NCBI GenBank assembly: GCA_964450755.1
Contig: CAYVDJ010000060.1
Coordinates: 1 to 33,510, forward strand
Source of the DNA: JAADDG01 sp964450755
Lineage (GTDB): Bacteria; Campylobacterota; Campylobacteria; Campylobacterales; JAADDG01
DNA: 33,510 bases
Direction of reading: 5' to 3'
Positions 8,063-16,163 of the stretch are shown here, one piece after another. The translations under genes were made by a program, and so were the position numbers. Below the pieces are notes generated by a model. It was not told where the DNA came from and did no database searches. It was given only the letters and a program-made list of their open reading frames with translations. Positions within the stretch are counted from its first letter, which is position 1, and the number at the start of each line of letters is the position of its first letter.

Positions 8063-9262
8063 TTAATTTTTAACACTTTGATATTTCTCCGCAATATAAC
8101 CTATGTAAATAAGCATCAATAAAATCAATTTATCATAATAAGAAACAGATGCCATATCGATAAGTAAAATCGCCCCCGTAATTGCGGCAAGATAAAGTTT
8201 TAGATTAAACAAACCAACATGATATATCTTTATAAAAAGAAATATAAAAATGCTGTAATATAAAATCTCCCCTGTCAAACCGACTCCAAGTAACAGCTCT
8301 ACAAAATTGTTATGAGAATATCCTCCGTAGTAATATCTGAATGTATCTATACCTATCCCGCCAAAAGGATGGTTTGAAAACATCTCAAGCCCTCTTTCTA
8401 TATACTCTTTTCTCTCAAGCGTACTCTTTTCCATATCATGTCCGGAAAGGGTATTGAAAACATTTGAGAGTCTTATGAAAACATTTTGCATATAATCCAT
8501 GATCTTCTTTGTATCCCCAAACAAAGCTATATAACCGCTCAAAGCAGCTATGATTACAGCTAGATAACCCACTCTTTTTAGATCCGTAAGCATTGTAGAT
8601 ACATAAACAAACAGCAAAAAAAATCCAAGTATCAGTCCCGTCCTTGACACAGTCAGAACAATCATATACAAAGCCAAAATAAGATTTAAAAGATTTAAAA
8701 ATTTATACTTTTTGTCAATATCCTGTTGTAGATAGATAATACTTGCCGATACCGACAATACCATGGTTATAGAAAGAGCATTAGGATTTCCCATCGTTCC
8801 GAAAAACCGGTATCCAAGATATGTTTCCATCGGAATATGGATAAGATCAAAAGCCAAAAGATAATTGACAAACGAACCCAACATCAGCCCATTTAAAAAA
8901 GCATTGCCTATCTCATATCTTTTAAAGATATTGTAAATCAAAAAATTATTGATAATAAGCAAAAAGAGAGTTTTTGCCTTATTCCCCGAAGTTACCGGAT
9001 CCACCGTCCAAAAAACACTGCTTATCGCAAACAGGGCAAAAAGGGTGTAGGCTATGATTATATCATTGACAAAAAATTTACGATTTTCATCAAGAAATAT
9101 CAGTAAAAGATAGTATGAAATCAAAAGCAGATTGATAAGATTGCTAAAAAGGATATAAGGATTGAGAGCAAAAACGATCTGCGAAGCACTGTAAACTGTA
9201 ACAAGAAGAGACAAAACAGTAACTTTTGGATCGCTTTTTAAAGCAACACTACTAACTCTCAT
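8063..9262 (-). CDS. O-antigen polymerase/ligase family membrane protein (Wzy-like)
   Basis: A 399-residue, highly hydrophobic protein with roughly ten or more membrane helices. It has the Wzy_C/O-antigen ligase signature around GIGIDTFRYYYGGYSHNNF, followed by VELLLGVGLTGEILYY, where the large periplasmic loop returns to the membrane. Such proteins either polymerise lipid-linked repeat units or ligate finished chains to lipid A core. Its place between a flippase, glycosyltransferases and a Wzc-type co-polymerase favours the polymerase role. The ATG at 9262 is preceded by AAGGAAT. It starts 12 bases after the upstream glycosyltransferase. Sequence alone cannot separate Wzy from WaaL. Confidence 0.82.
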   Translation of the reverse strand: MRVSSVALKSDPKVTVLSLLVTVYSASQIVFALNPYILFSNLINLLLISYYLLLIFLDENRKFFVNDIIIAYTLFALFAISSVFWTVDPVTSGNKAKTLFLLIINNFLIYNIFKRYEIGNAFLNGLMLGSFVNYLLAFDLIHIPMETYLGYRFFGTMGNPNALSITMVLSVSASIIYLQQDIDKKYKFLNLLNLILALYMIVLTVSRTGLILGFFLLFVYVSTMLTDLKRVGYLAVIIAALSGYIALFGDTKKIMDYMQNVFIRLSNVFNTLSGHDMEKSTLERKEYIERGLEMFSNHPFGGIGIDTFRYYYGGYSHNNFVELLLGVGLTGEILYYSIFIFLFIKIYHVGLFNLKLYLAAITGAILLIDMASVSYYDKLILLMLIYIGYIAEKYQSVKN

Positions 9263-9274
9263 TCGCCATATTCC

Positions 9275-10441
9275 TTATATCATCTCTTTATTTAAAATAG
9301 TTTTTTTATATATCGTCGAGATTTTTTCTATTTTAAATGACATCGCTCTTTCATATCCATTTTCACTCAAACTCTTTTTTAAATCCTTATCATCGGCAAT
9401 AATTTTTACAGCTTCAGCGATAAACTCATAAGAATTTACAGGAACCAAAATCCCGTATCTGGCTATCTCTATAGAATCTTTCAAAACTGAGGATATATCA
9501 CTCTTTGGTGAAAGTATCTCCCTAGGACCGCTTGGACAGTCGGTTGAAACAACCGGAACTTTGCATATCATCGCTTCCACCAAAACATTCGGGAAACCTT
9601 CGCTCTCACTGCCCAAAACAAAAACATCACATCTTTTTAGATATTTAAAAGGATTTTTCACTTTTCCTATAAAATGAACTCTCTTTTCCACCCCCAAATC
9701 TTTTGATAATTTCATAAAATCTTTTTTTGCATATCCGTCACCTATCAACAAAAGCTCAAATCTGCCCTCACATTTGGATACAGCCTTTATCAGCAGATCC
9801 TGTTTTTTGGGATATATCAATCTTCCCACAGAAACTATATAAAATTTATCTGATCTAAATTCAAAATCCTCCACTTCCTCTTTTGCAAGAGACTCTATCT
9901 TTTGAATATCATAAGGATTATAGATAACTTTTTGTCTGTCTGAAAAAGAGAGGATTCTTCTCATCTCCTCTTGCATACCTCTTGATTTTGAGATGATAAG
10001 ATCCGCTTTTGGATACAGATACTTGATAAGTTTAAAATTTATTTTTCCCTCAAATCCTTTATCAAGATATCTTCCCATTCTGCCGGCATTGACAATCTGC
10101 ACCGTATGTTTGGAGCCTAAAAGTTTCGCTAGAATATTGATATAATTTGCCCGAAAAACATGACTTTGGACTATCTCAATACGCTCTTTTTTGATAATCC
10201 TTTTCAATCTGTAAGAGAGTATAAAAAGATAAAAAAATTTCAAAAAACCGTTTTCATCCCCTTTAAATCCGGAAAGATAGATTACATTGATCTCTTTTGG
10301 AACCTGAAAAAAATCATTTTTTTCCATACAGATAAGATTTACTTCAAATCCGCATTTATAAAAATGATTTATCAGTGTGGAAACAACCTTTTCTGCTCCG
10401 CCGGAAAAAAGAGAGTTGGTCAAAATGGCACATTTAGGCAT
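9275..10441 (-). CDS. Glycosyltransferase family 4 protein
   Basis: A GT-B fold, retaining glycosyltransferase of 388 residues. The N-terminal acceptor domain has the GGAEK motif at 14-18. The C-terminal nucleotide-sugar domain has SVGRLIYPKKQDLLI near 204-218 and the GT4 EX7E motif, E281-GFPNVLV-E289, followed by STDCPSGPREIL. It should add one sugar to the lipid-linked repeat unit on the cytoplasmic face of the membrane; donor and acceptor cannot be told. The ATG at 10441 overlaps the end of the flippase gene by 8 bases, which indicates translational coupling. The related gene at 11710-12765 shares the STDCP.GP.E block, so the two may be ancient paralogues. Confidence 0.9.
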   Translation of the reverse strand: MPKCAILTNSLFSGGAEKVVSTLINHFYKCGFEVNLICMEKNDFFQVPKEINVIYLSGFKGDENGFLKFFYLFILSYRLKRIIKKERIEIVQSHVFRANYINILAKLLGSKHTVQIVNAGRMGRYLDKGFEGKINFKLIKYLYPKADLIISKSRGMQEEMRRILSFSDRQKVIYNPYDIQKIESLAKEEVEDFEFRSDKFYIVSVGRLIYPKKQDLLIKAVSKCEGRFELLLIGDGYAKKDFMKLSKDLGVEKRVHFIGKVKNPFKYLKRCDVFVLGSESEGFPNVLVEAMICKVPVVSTDCPSGPREILSPKSDISSVLKDSIEIARYGILVPVNSYEFIAEAVKIIADDKDLKKSLSENGYERAMSFKIEKISTIYKKTILNKEMI

Positions 10442-11723
10442 AACTGCAAACTCTTTTTAGATTGTTTATCAAACCTATAAAATAGAAAAAGATTACGAAA
10501 GTAAAAACCGTATGAGCCAAAATCAGAAAATACAAAAGCATATCAATCGTATCAAATGCAACGGTTTTTACCAAAATCAACAAAACAGCCATAAAAACAA
10601 AATCAGCCACCAGCAAAAAATTAAACTTTTTCAATATTGTCAAAACTCTGCCGACCGGCGAATAAAAAACCGTACAAAGATAATAAAAAGACATAATAAA
10701 AAATATCCTTTGAATGGTTATAATATTTTCAAAAGTAAACTTTTGGGAAAAAAGAAGTTTTATAATAAAAGGGATCATATAGTATGTAAAAATTATCGAT
10801 ACAACATAAAAAAGAGTCGTTTTGCTCAAAACCCCTTTCATCAAAGCCAAACTCTTTTTCAGTCTGTTTTTGGCTATGAGATGAGTTGCTTTTGCCGCAA
10901 AAATATTCACAACAGGAGCGTTGATTATCTGCAAGATAACCCCCAAAAACTTGTTTGCATAGGAGTAAAGAGAGTAAACACCGCTTCCAAAAGAGGTCAA
11001 TACCGACGCTATCACAATATCTTTGATACCTATAAAAAAAGATCCGAGTTTGAGTTTAAAAGAGTTTTGCAATATCTCTTTTATCTCTTCCATATAAAAT
11101 GACGGATAATATCGCATATTCATCTTTTTAAAGATAAGATAAAATTGCCACAAATTTGCCAATAATGTTGATAAAATGGTGGAATATGCGATGATCAAGA
11201 CACTCTCTTTTACAAAAAACAAAACAGTTATGATATTCACCGAAAAAACAAAGATATCAACCACATAAAACGAAGCATAAAATCTCTCCAAGTTTAAAAT
11301 AGTTTTATTCAAAAATAAAATATTTTGAAATAAAAGATAAAAGATAAATACATTTAAAAAACTTTTCAGATCACTGTTTAAAAATGAAACAGAAAAAGCA
11401 TCACCAATCAAATAATACAAAGATATCAAAAACAGCGCACTGATAACAAGATAATTTAAAAGTATTGAAAAAAGTCTGTCTGATCTGCTTTTATCTTTGA
11501 TCTTTATCTCAGCATAGTAGGGAGTAAAAGCCTCCCATACACTTTGAACAAAATACCCAAGATAGTTTATAACAACAACCGATAAAAAATAGATATCCGT
11601 CTCTTTTGCAGCACCGAATTTCCTACCTAAAAGTACGATAAAAACAAATCCCAAAAATACACTTAACAAAGAAAGGATATTGTAAAACACCCCTTTATCC
11701 AACACCTTTTTAAGCAATCTCAA
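10434..11723 (-). CDS. Polysaccharide flippase of the MurJ/Wzx (MOP) superfamily
   Basis: A 429-residue integral membrane protein with about 12 predicted helices. The N-terminal LLGRKFGAAKETDIYFLS resembles the start of MurJ/MviN proteins, and the PYYAEIKIKDKSR and NAPVVNIFAAKATHL segments fit MOP-superfamily repeats. It is a little shorter than MurJ. In this setting it most likely flips the undecaprenyl-linked repeat unit to the periplasm for the Wzy-like protein two genes downstream. The start is a TTG at 11723, preceded by GGAG seven bases away and overlapping the end of the upstream glycosyltransferase by 14 bases. A role as the cell's lipid II flippase is less likely but not excluded. 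Confidence 0.85.
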   Translation of the reverse strand: MRLLKKVLDKGVFYNILSLLSVFLGFVFIVLLGRKFGAAKETDIYFLSVVVINYLGYFVQSVWEAFTPYYAEIKIKDKSRSDRLFSILLNYLVISALFLISLYYLIGDAFSVSFLNSDLKSFLNVFIFYLLFQNILFLNKTILNLERFYASFYVVDIFVFSVNIITVLFFVKESVLIIAYSTILSTLLANLWQFYLIFKKMNMRYYPSFYMEEIKEILQNSFKLKLGSFFIGIKDIVIASVLTSFGSGVYSLYSYANKFLGVILQIINAPVVNIFAAKATHLIAKNRLKKSLALMKGVLSKTTLFYVVSIIFTYYMIPFIIKLLFSQKFTFENIITIQRIFFIMSFYYLCTVFYSPVGRVLTILKKFNFLLVADFVFMAVLLILVKTVAFDTIDMLLYFLILAHTVFTFVIFFYFIGLINNLKRVCSYA

Positions 11724-12765
11724 GCCATTTCTCCGCTATTTTATTCACTTCCAAATGCCTGACTGATTTTTTTGCCTCTTTTTTGAAATCATCCTGCAAC
11801 TTCTCATCAAAATACAATCTCTCAATCGCCTCTTTCAAAGCATTCTCATCTTCATTTGGTACCAAAAGCCCGTTGACACCGCTACTGATCAACTCATTTG
11901 GACCGGTAGGACAATCAGTCGAAACAGAAGGAACACCAAAACCAAGAGCCTCGCAAAGAGCATTGGGAAAACCCTCAAATCTTGAAGAGAGAACAAAGAT
12001 TTTCGCCTGTTTATAAAAATCTTTTACATTATCAACCTTTCCCATCAAAAACACCTTATCAAAAAGTTCTCTTCTTTTTATCAACCGTTCCAAATTCTCT
12101 CTCTCTTCCCCCTCACCCAAAATAAGAAGTTTTGCGCTCTTGCTGAGTTTACTTTTTGAAAAAGCCTCTATCAACATCTCAAAATTTTTCTGCCTGTGCA
12201 GTCTTCCGACAGCCAATATAAAAGGAGAATAGACACCCAAATCCTCCTCTGTCCTCTCATCTTCATCAAAAACCAAAGGATTGGCGATGGAGACAACTCT
12301 TTTTAAAGAAAAATCATCTTTTAGTATATTTTCTATCTCTTTGGAAACGGCTACAACTTTTTTGACATTAGAGCGGTTATAAAGCATTTTTATCAAAAAC
12401 CTCTGCCAACTTTGATGTTTTTTCAAAGGATTGTTTCTGACCGAAACGATCACATCCTCCCCCGTTAAAACAGAAACAAAATTACTGCTCTCCACAAAAG
12501 AGAAAACAACATCGGCTCTCTTTTTTGCAAGAATCTTTTTTAATTTATATATCCTCTTTGCAAATCGAAATATTTTCAATATCCTGCTGTTAGCAGGTGG
12601 AGAATCCAAAGACAATATCTCTCCGCCATACTCATACTCTATCTCTTTTCTAAAAAGAACAATCGTTACTTTATGCCCCTTTTTCTCAAAAGATCGGGAA
12701 AGGAGAGAAACCACTCTCTCTGCTCCCCCTTTTCTCAGGCTCTGTAAAACAAAAACTGTTTTCAT
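11710..12765 (-). CDS. Glycosyltransferase family 4 protein
   Basis: A GT-B glycosyltransferase of 351 residues. GGAER at 13-17 lies in the N-terminal domain. FILAVGRLHRQKNFEMLIEA near 182-201 opens the donor domain, and the EX7E motif is E264-GFPNALC-E272, followed by GVPSVSTDCPTGPNEL. These features resemble family 4 members that act on N-acetylhexosamine-containing repeat units, but the sugar is not known. Its ATG overlaps the stop of the deacetylase-like gene as ATGA, so the two are coupled. Confidence 0.9.
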   Translation of the reverse strand: MKTVFVLQSLRKGGAERVVSLLSRSFEKKGHKVTIVLFRKEIEYEYGGEILSLDSPPANSRILKIFRFAKRIYKLKKILAKKRADVVFSFVESSNFVSVLTGEDVIVSVRNNPLKKHQSWQRFLIKMLYNRSNVKKVVAVSKEIENILKDDFSLKRVVSIANPLVFDEDERTEEDLGVYSPFILAVGRLHRQKNFEMLIEAFSKSKLSKSAKLLILGEGEERENLERLIKRRELFDKVFLMGKVDNVKDFYKQAKIFVLSSRFEGFPNALCEALGFGVPSVSTDCPTGPNELISSGVNGLLVPNEDENALKEAIERLYFDEKLQDDFKKEAKKSVRHLEVNKIAEKWLEIA

Positions 12766-13637
12766 CTTAAAACCTCATTCAAAAAAGCACTTTTATAACC
12801 TTTTGAAAAGACCTTTTTTATAAAATCATAATACTTTTGCAAAAGTTCTCCTTCCAACTCCCAGTAATGTGTCGCTATCTGAAAAGGAAGATCATTTTTT
12901 TCACAAAAAGAGAGTTGATTTTCATATCTTTGCCAATCGGTAGAAGGGGTAAAAGCATATCCGGCAAGTTCTTTATGGGTACCGTAATCTATAACATAAG
13001 GATATGTCAGATTGGGATAACTCATCTTGAACAAAACTCTTTTACTGTAAGAAACCAAACCTTTCGCATTTATCTCCCGATCATATTTTTTACCGGCAAT
13101 CCCCGAAATATTCAAACCGTTATCGGCTACCGCCCTGACGCCGTCATTTACGATCTGATTGCTTGGAGGAACAAAATCTGAAATTTTTACACCAAAAAGA
13201 TCTTCAAGATATTTTTTACCCTCTTTTGTTTTTGCATAAAGTTTGTCATACTCATCAATATATTCTCCCAGAAAATAGAAAGACTTTTTCTTCTCTCTCA
13301 TATACATTGTATTAAATTTTGTGGCAACATAGATCATATCATCCGTTTTTAGAGAATAAAGATGATTATATCCGTGAAGCATAATCTCCACCAAACCTTT
13401 ATCTATTTTATCTTTTATATATTCGACAATCTCTCTGTTTTCACCTATCGCTTTTGCCGAATCTTCATCCTGATACATCAGATCAAAATTCCCCGCATTA
13501 TGCATTTTAACGGCATAGGGGATAACGGCAAAAGAGATCTTTACCCCTTTTTCAAAAAGAGGCCGATAAACCCTTTCTATATCCTGCGGTTTTGTCCAAT
13601 ACGAGAGATCATCATCTCTTATAATTAGATTTTTCAT
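12762..13637 (-). CDS. NodB-like polysaccharide deacetylase superfamily protein
   Basis: A 291-residue protein with the layout of the carbohydrate esterase 4 (NodB) barrel. The aspartates DDD at residues 8-10 correspond to the metal and catalytic Asp of the TFDD motif, and HGYNH at 88-92 matches the HxxxH metal site. FAVIPYAVKM near 36-45 and the late FQIATHYWE segment match strands of the fold. No signal peptide is visible, so it should act in the cytoplasm, for example on a lipid-linked or nucleotide-linked N-acetyl sugar, unlike most CE4 enzymes, which are secreted. It is coupled on both sides by ATGA overlaps with glycosyltransferase genes. The substrate is unknown, and other hydrolase activities within the superfamily are possible. 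Confidence 0.75.
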   Translation of the reverse strand: MKNLIIRDDDLSYWTKPQDIERVYRPLFEKGVKISFAVIPYAVKMHNAGNFDLMYQDEDSAKAIGENREIVEYIKDKIDKGLVEIMLHGYNHLYSLKTDDMIYVATKFNTMYMREKKKSFYFLGEYIDEYDKLYAKTKEGKKYLEDLFGVKISDFVPPSNQIVNDGVRAVADNGLNISGIAGKKYDREINAKGLVSYSKRVLFKMSYPNLTYPYVIDYGTHKELAGYAFTPSTDWQRYENQLSFCEKNDLPFQIATHYWELEGELLQKYYDFIKKVFSKGYKSAFLNEVLR

Positions 13638-14725
13638 TTTTTCAATACCTTCTCATAAAGCCTTTCAACTTTTTTGGCACTTATATCCCAACTGTACTTT
13701 TCTCTGACACTTCTATATCCGTTACTACCCATTATCTGCCTCAAATTTTTATCTTTGGCAAACTTCAAAACAGCCTCTTTCAAAGAATTTAAATCATTTT
13801 TATCTATAACAATTCCGCTGTTTTTTACCAACGAGGGCAGATAACCGCTGTTTGAAGCAATCACGGCAAGAGAACTTGCCATCGCCTCCAAAGTAACAAT
13901 ACTAAAAGATTCATAACTGCTGACGATGCAAAAAACATCAGACTCTCTATACTTTTTGGCAAGATCTTTTTCATTTAAAAAACCCAAAAATTTTACACCT
14001 TCCATTGCCATACTTTTAAGCTCCTCTTCCATTGAACCCTCACCGACGATAACAAGCTCCATATCCTTATATTCTTTATAAGCTTCATTAAATGCCTTTA
14101 TCAAAAAAGGGATATTTTTTACCGGTACCAGTCTTCCCGCAAAAATAAATCTCACTCTTGTTTTATCTCTTTTTTCTTTTGCGGGATAAAAAAGATTGGT
14201 ATCCACACCCGGAAGCACTTCATAAACATTATCTACCATCTCTTTTAGCCTGTTTATCGAATCACCGTGGGTAAAATGCAAAGAACAGTTTTTTATGGAG
14301 TTTATTCTCCTAAAAGAGGGAGGTCCCGGCCAAAAAACAGAACATACTCTACCCTCATTTTCCAATCTCTCTCCAAGTTCTGCCAATCCGCACAGCTGAT
14401 ATATATCACTCTCTTTTTCATTTTTCAGATACTTAAAAACTCTGTTTTCAAATATCTTGCCATCAACCATGGAAGATCCCGCAGAAATCAATTTGGTAAA
14501 AATATTTGTAGGTTTTATTTTATAATGGATATTTCTAAGATAGGGAGTTTTAATATATGTAACTTCAAACTCATCATCCAAAAAAGTACGCTTTATCTTT
14601 TCACAGCCGACAATAAATTTTATTTTGTGTCCTCTTTTTTTTAAGGCTCTGGCAAGATTGAGATCAAAACTTTCACCTCCTCCGATTTTTATACCCATCA
14701 TCCGATTTATAAATGTAATCTCCAT
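13634..14725 (-). CDS. Glycosyltransferase family 4 protein, first gene of the polysaccharide operon
   Basis: A 363-residue GT-B enzyme. The N-terminal GGGESFDLNLARALKKRGH block (residues 15-33) is the acceptor-side glycine loop. FAGRLVPVKNIPFLIKAF near 195-212 opens the donor domain and the EX7E motif is E272-SFSIVTL-E280. It is more divergent than the two other family 4 proteins here. It heads the minus-strand operon: 185 AT-rich bases separate it from the divergent plus-strand unit. The ATG at 14725 has only a weak AAAAAG ribosome site. The stop overlaps the start of the deacetylase gene (ATGA). Confidence 0.88.
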   Translation of the reverse strand: MEITFINRMMGIKIGGGESFDLNLARALKKRGHKIKFIVGCEKIKRTFLDDEFEVTYIKTPYLRNIHYKIKPTNIFTKLISAGSSMVDGKIFENRVFKYLKNEKESDIYQLCGLAELGERLENEGRVCSVFWPGPPSFRRINSIKNCSLHFTHGDSINRLKEMVDNVYEVLPGVDTNLFYPAKEKRDKTRVRFIFAGRLVPVKNIPFLIKAFNEAYKEYKDMELVIVGEGSMEEELKSMAMEGVKFLGFLNEKDLAKKYRESDVFCIVSSYESFSIVTLEAMASSLAVIASNSGYLPSLVKNSGIVIDKNDLNSLKEAVLKFAKDKNLRQIMGSNGYRSVREKYSWDISAKKVERLYEKVLKK

Positions 14726-14791
14726 CTTTTTAAAAAAACCTTTTAATTGAATATATTATTTCATCGGCAAAATCAATTTTATCTTTAATCC

Positions 14792-14813
14792 ATTATAGTA
14801 AATATAAACTTAC
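14792..14813 (-). promoter_or_regulatory. Predicted promoter of the polysaccharide operon
   Basis: On the minus strand GTAAG (14813-14809) lies 11 bases before a perfect TATAAT (14797-14792), about 66 bases upstream of the first glycosyltransferase ATG. The layout matches the other promoters called in this window. The TTCAAAATTTGAA palindrome found at the MarR and cysD promoters is absent here. Confidence 0.55.
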
Positions 14814-14833
14814 AAAAATATGATTTTTGGAGA

Positions 14834-14868
14834 TTAAGTTATTTTTTTTTAACCTTTTAGAGTATAAT
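14834..14868 (+). promoter_or_regulatory. Predicted promoter of the propeller/asparagine synthase unit
   Basis: A perfect TATAAT at 14863-14868 is preceded by a run of nine or more T and by TTAAG at 14834-14838, like the T-rich sigma-70 promoters of Campylobacterota. The transcription start would fall near 14875, about 35 bases before the TTG start codon. Here the TTAAG element is farther from the -10 box than at the other promoters. Confidence 0.5.
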
Positions 14869-14910
14869 AATGGTATCATTTTATTTTAAATAAACAAAAA
14901 GGCATATATA

Positions 14911-16161
14911 TTGATAAATAAATTTTTTTCACTCTACAATATGCATAAAATCAAAAATGTAATATGGAAGTACGACTTTAGTCGTATGGGTAGATTTTTG
15001 CTGTCGGTTCTTTTCAATATCATCTTGTTAAATGCCCAAGAGCTGCCAAAAGATATGAAACTTCATTTTGCAAAACAGACTGTTACAAAAAACCCGAAAT
15101 ATCTTCAACCTGTTATCGATCCCGTATATAAAACCAAAATAACAAGAATTACCGATTTTAAAACTTTTGACAACAGTTATCCAAGACACAGATACTCAAA
15201 AAATCAGCCCTTTAACTGTAACTCCACTCTGATAAAACTCCAGACAAAATGGCTCATAGATGCAAAAACATACAAGATTATAAAAAAATTCCCAAAAAGC
15301 ATCCACTTTAATACATCAATCTGGTCTCACAAAAACCCAAATATCCTCTATATCTTCAGAGATGACGGAATAATTTTAAAATACAATGTAAAAAATAATC
15401 ATTTGCAAAAAATCTGTAAAATAAAAGGTTACGACAGAGTCGCTTTGGGACCTAATGAAGGAAATATCGATACAAACGATCATTACGCTGCCTTTGCATG
15501 TAAGAGGGGAGAGGATCTTGATATAATCATCTTTGATCTTTATAAAAGAAAAATCATAAAAAAGAGGCGTTTTGCAAAAAAATGGGGCAGTTCTTACAAC
15601 CCCTCTTGGTTTGACTGGATCAGCATTTCACAATCGGGTAAATATGTGATTATACTGTGGAATAAAAAGATCAAAGACAACTTTAAAAGCGGTGATGTAA
15701 AAGTATATAACACTTTTGATCTCTCTTTTAGAGCCACTCTTTACAATTACGGCAATCACGGAGATATATGTTATGACAGTTTTAACAATGAAGTCTATGT
15801 TCAGTTTGCAGGAAAAGCAAAAATAAACGCCTACCGTCTAAAAGATGCAAAAAGTATGGCTATTCACCAAAATCCCGAATTTGAAACAGGAGCCTCAAGA
15901 CATCTAAGTTGCAGAAATTACAGACAAAAAGGATGGTGCTATATCTCAACCCAAAAAAACGGTCTTGTTTTGGCAGTCAAATTGGACGGTAGCGGCAAAG
16001 TAAAATACATCACCGCCCATAACAGCACTCAACAAAATTATCTAAAAACCGCCTCTGCCGTCCCAAATCCCGATGGTTCAAAAATCCTCTTTTCAAGCGA
16101 TTGGCAAAACAGGGATAAAGAGGTTGTTTTTGACTATATAGCTGAAAAATGTGAGAAATAG
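14911..16161 (+). CDS. Secreted beta-propeller-like protein of unknown function
   Basis: No family is recognised with certainty. The 416-residue frame begins at a TTG with AAAAAGG eight bases upstream. A signal peptide seems to begin only at Met26 (MGRFLLSVLFNIILLNAQEL), so export to the periplasm or surface is likely. The mature part shows repeated beta-rich units with Asp- and Trp-containing turns, such as SIWSHKNPNILYIFRDDG, WISISQSGKYVIIL, GASRHLSC and a late PDGSKILFSSDW, like TolB/WD40-type propellers. The YPRHRYSKNQPFNCNSTL region near 87-104 recalls oligogalacturonate-lyase-like propellers. The asparagine synthase gene begins 2 bases after its stop, so they form one unit, divergent from the polysaccharide operon. 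Binding or modification of the polysaccharide is a reasonable guess. A hairpin in the first 75 bases makes the true start uncertain (alternatives ATG 14941 and ATG 14986). Confidence 0.6.
   Translation: MINKFFSLYNMHKIKNVIWKYDFSRMGRFLLSVLFNIILLNAQELPKDMKLHFAKQTVTKNPKYLQPVIDPVYKTKITRITDFKTFDNSYPRHRYSKNQPFNCNSTLIKLQTKWLIDAKTYKIIKKFPKSIHFNTSIWSHKNPNILYIFRDDGIILKYNVKNNHLQKICKIKGYDRVALGPNEGNIDTNDHYAAFACKRGEDLDIIIFDLYKRKIIKKRRFAKKWGSSYNPSWFDWISISQSGKYVIILWNKKIKDNFKSGDVKVYNTFDLSFRATLYNYGNHGDICYDSFNNEVYVQFAGKAKINAYRLKDAKSMAIHQNPEFETGASRHLSCRNYRQKGWCYISTQKNGLVLAVKLDGSGKVKYITAHNSTQQNYLKTASAVPNPDGSKILFSSDWQNRDKEVVFDYIAEKCEK
14971..14986. repeat. REP-like perfect hairpin inside the 5' end of the propeller gene
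   Basis: TACGAC, four bases TTTA, then GTCGTA form a perfect 6-bp stem with a tetraloop. The last base of the hairpin is the A of the in-frame ATG at 14986 where the signal peptide begins. Short GACTTTAGTC-type palindromes resemble the cores of REP elements mobilised by RAYT transposases, but no second copy was seen in this window. Confidence 0.45.
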
Positions 16162-16163
16162 AT

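Noticed and set aside
10512..11102. 196-codon plus-strand open frame over the flippase gene
   Set aside because: Its Lys/Asn-rich, low-complexity product mirrors an AT-rich membrane-protein gene on the other strand; no domain is seen.
1..14725. A sulfotransferase, initiating phosphoglycosyltransferase or Wza exporter within the polysaccharide locus
   Set aside because: Every frame in the locus was assigned and none has PAPS-binding, PglC/WbaP or Wza features; they may lie to the left of the window.
14869..14880. AATGGTATCATT as an operator at the propeller promoter
   Set aside because: The arms are only 4 bases, the centre is not symmetric, and no second copy was seen.
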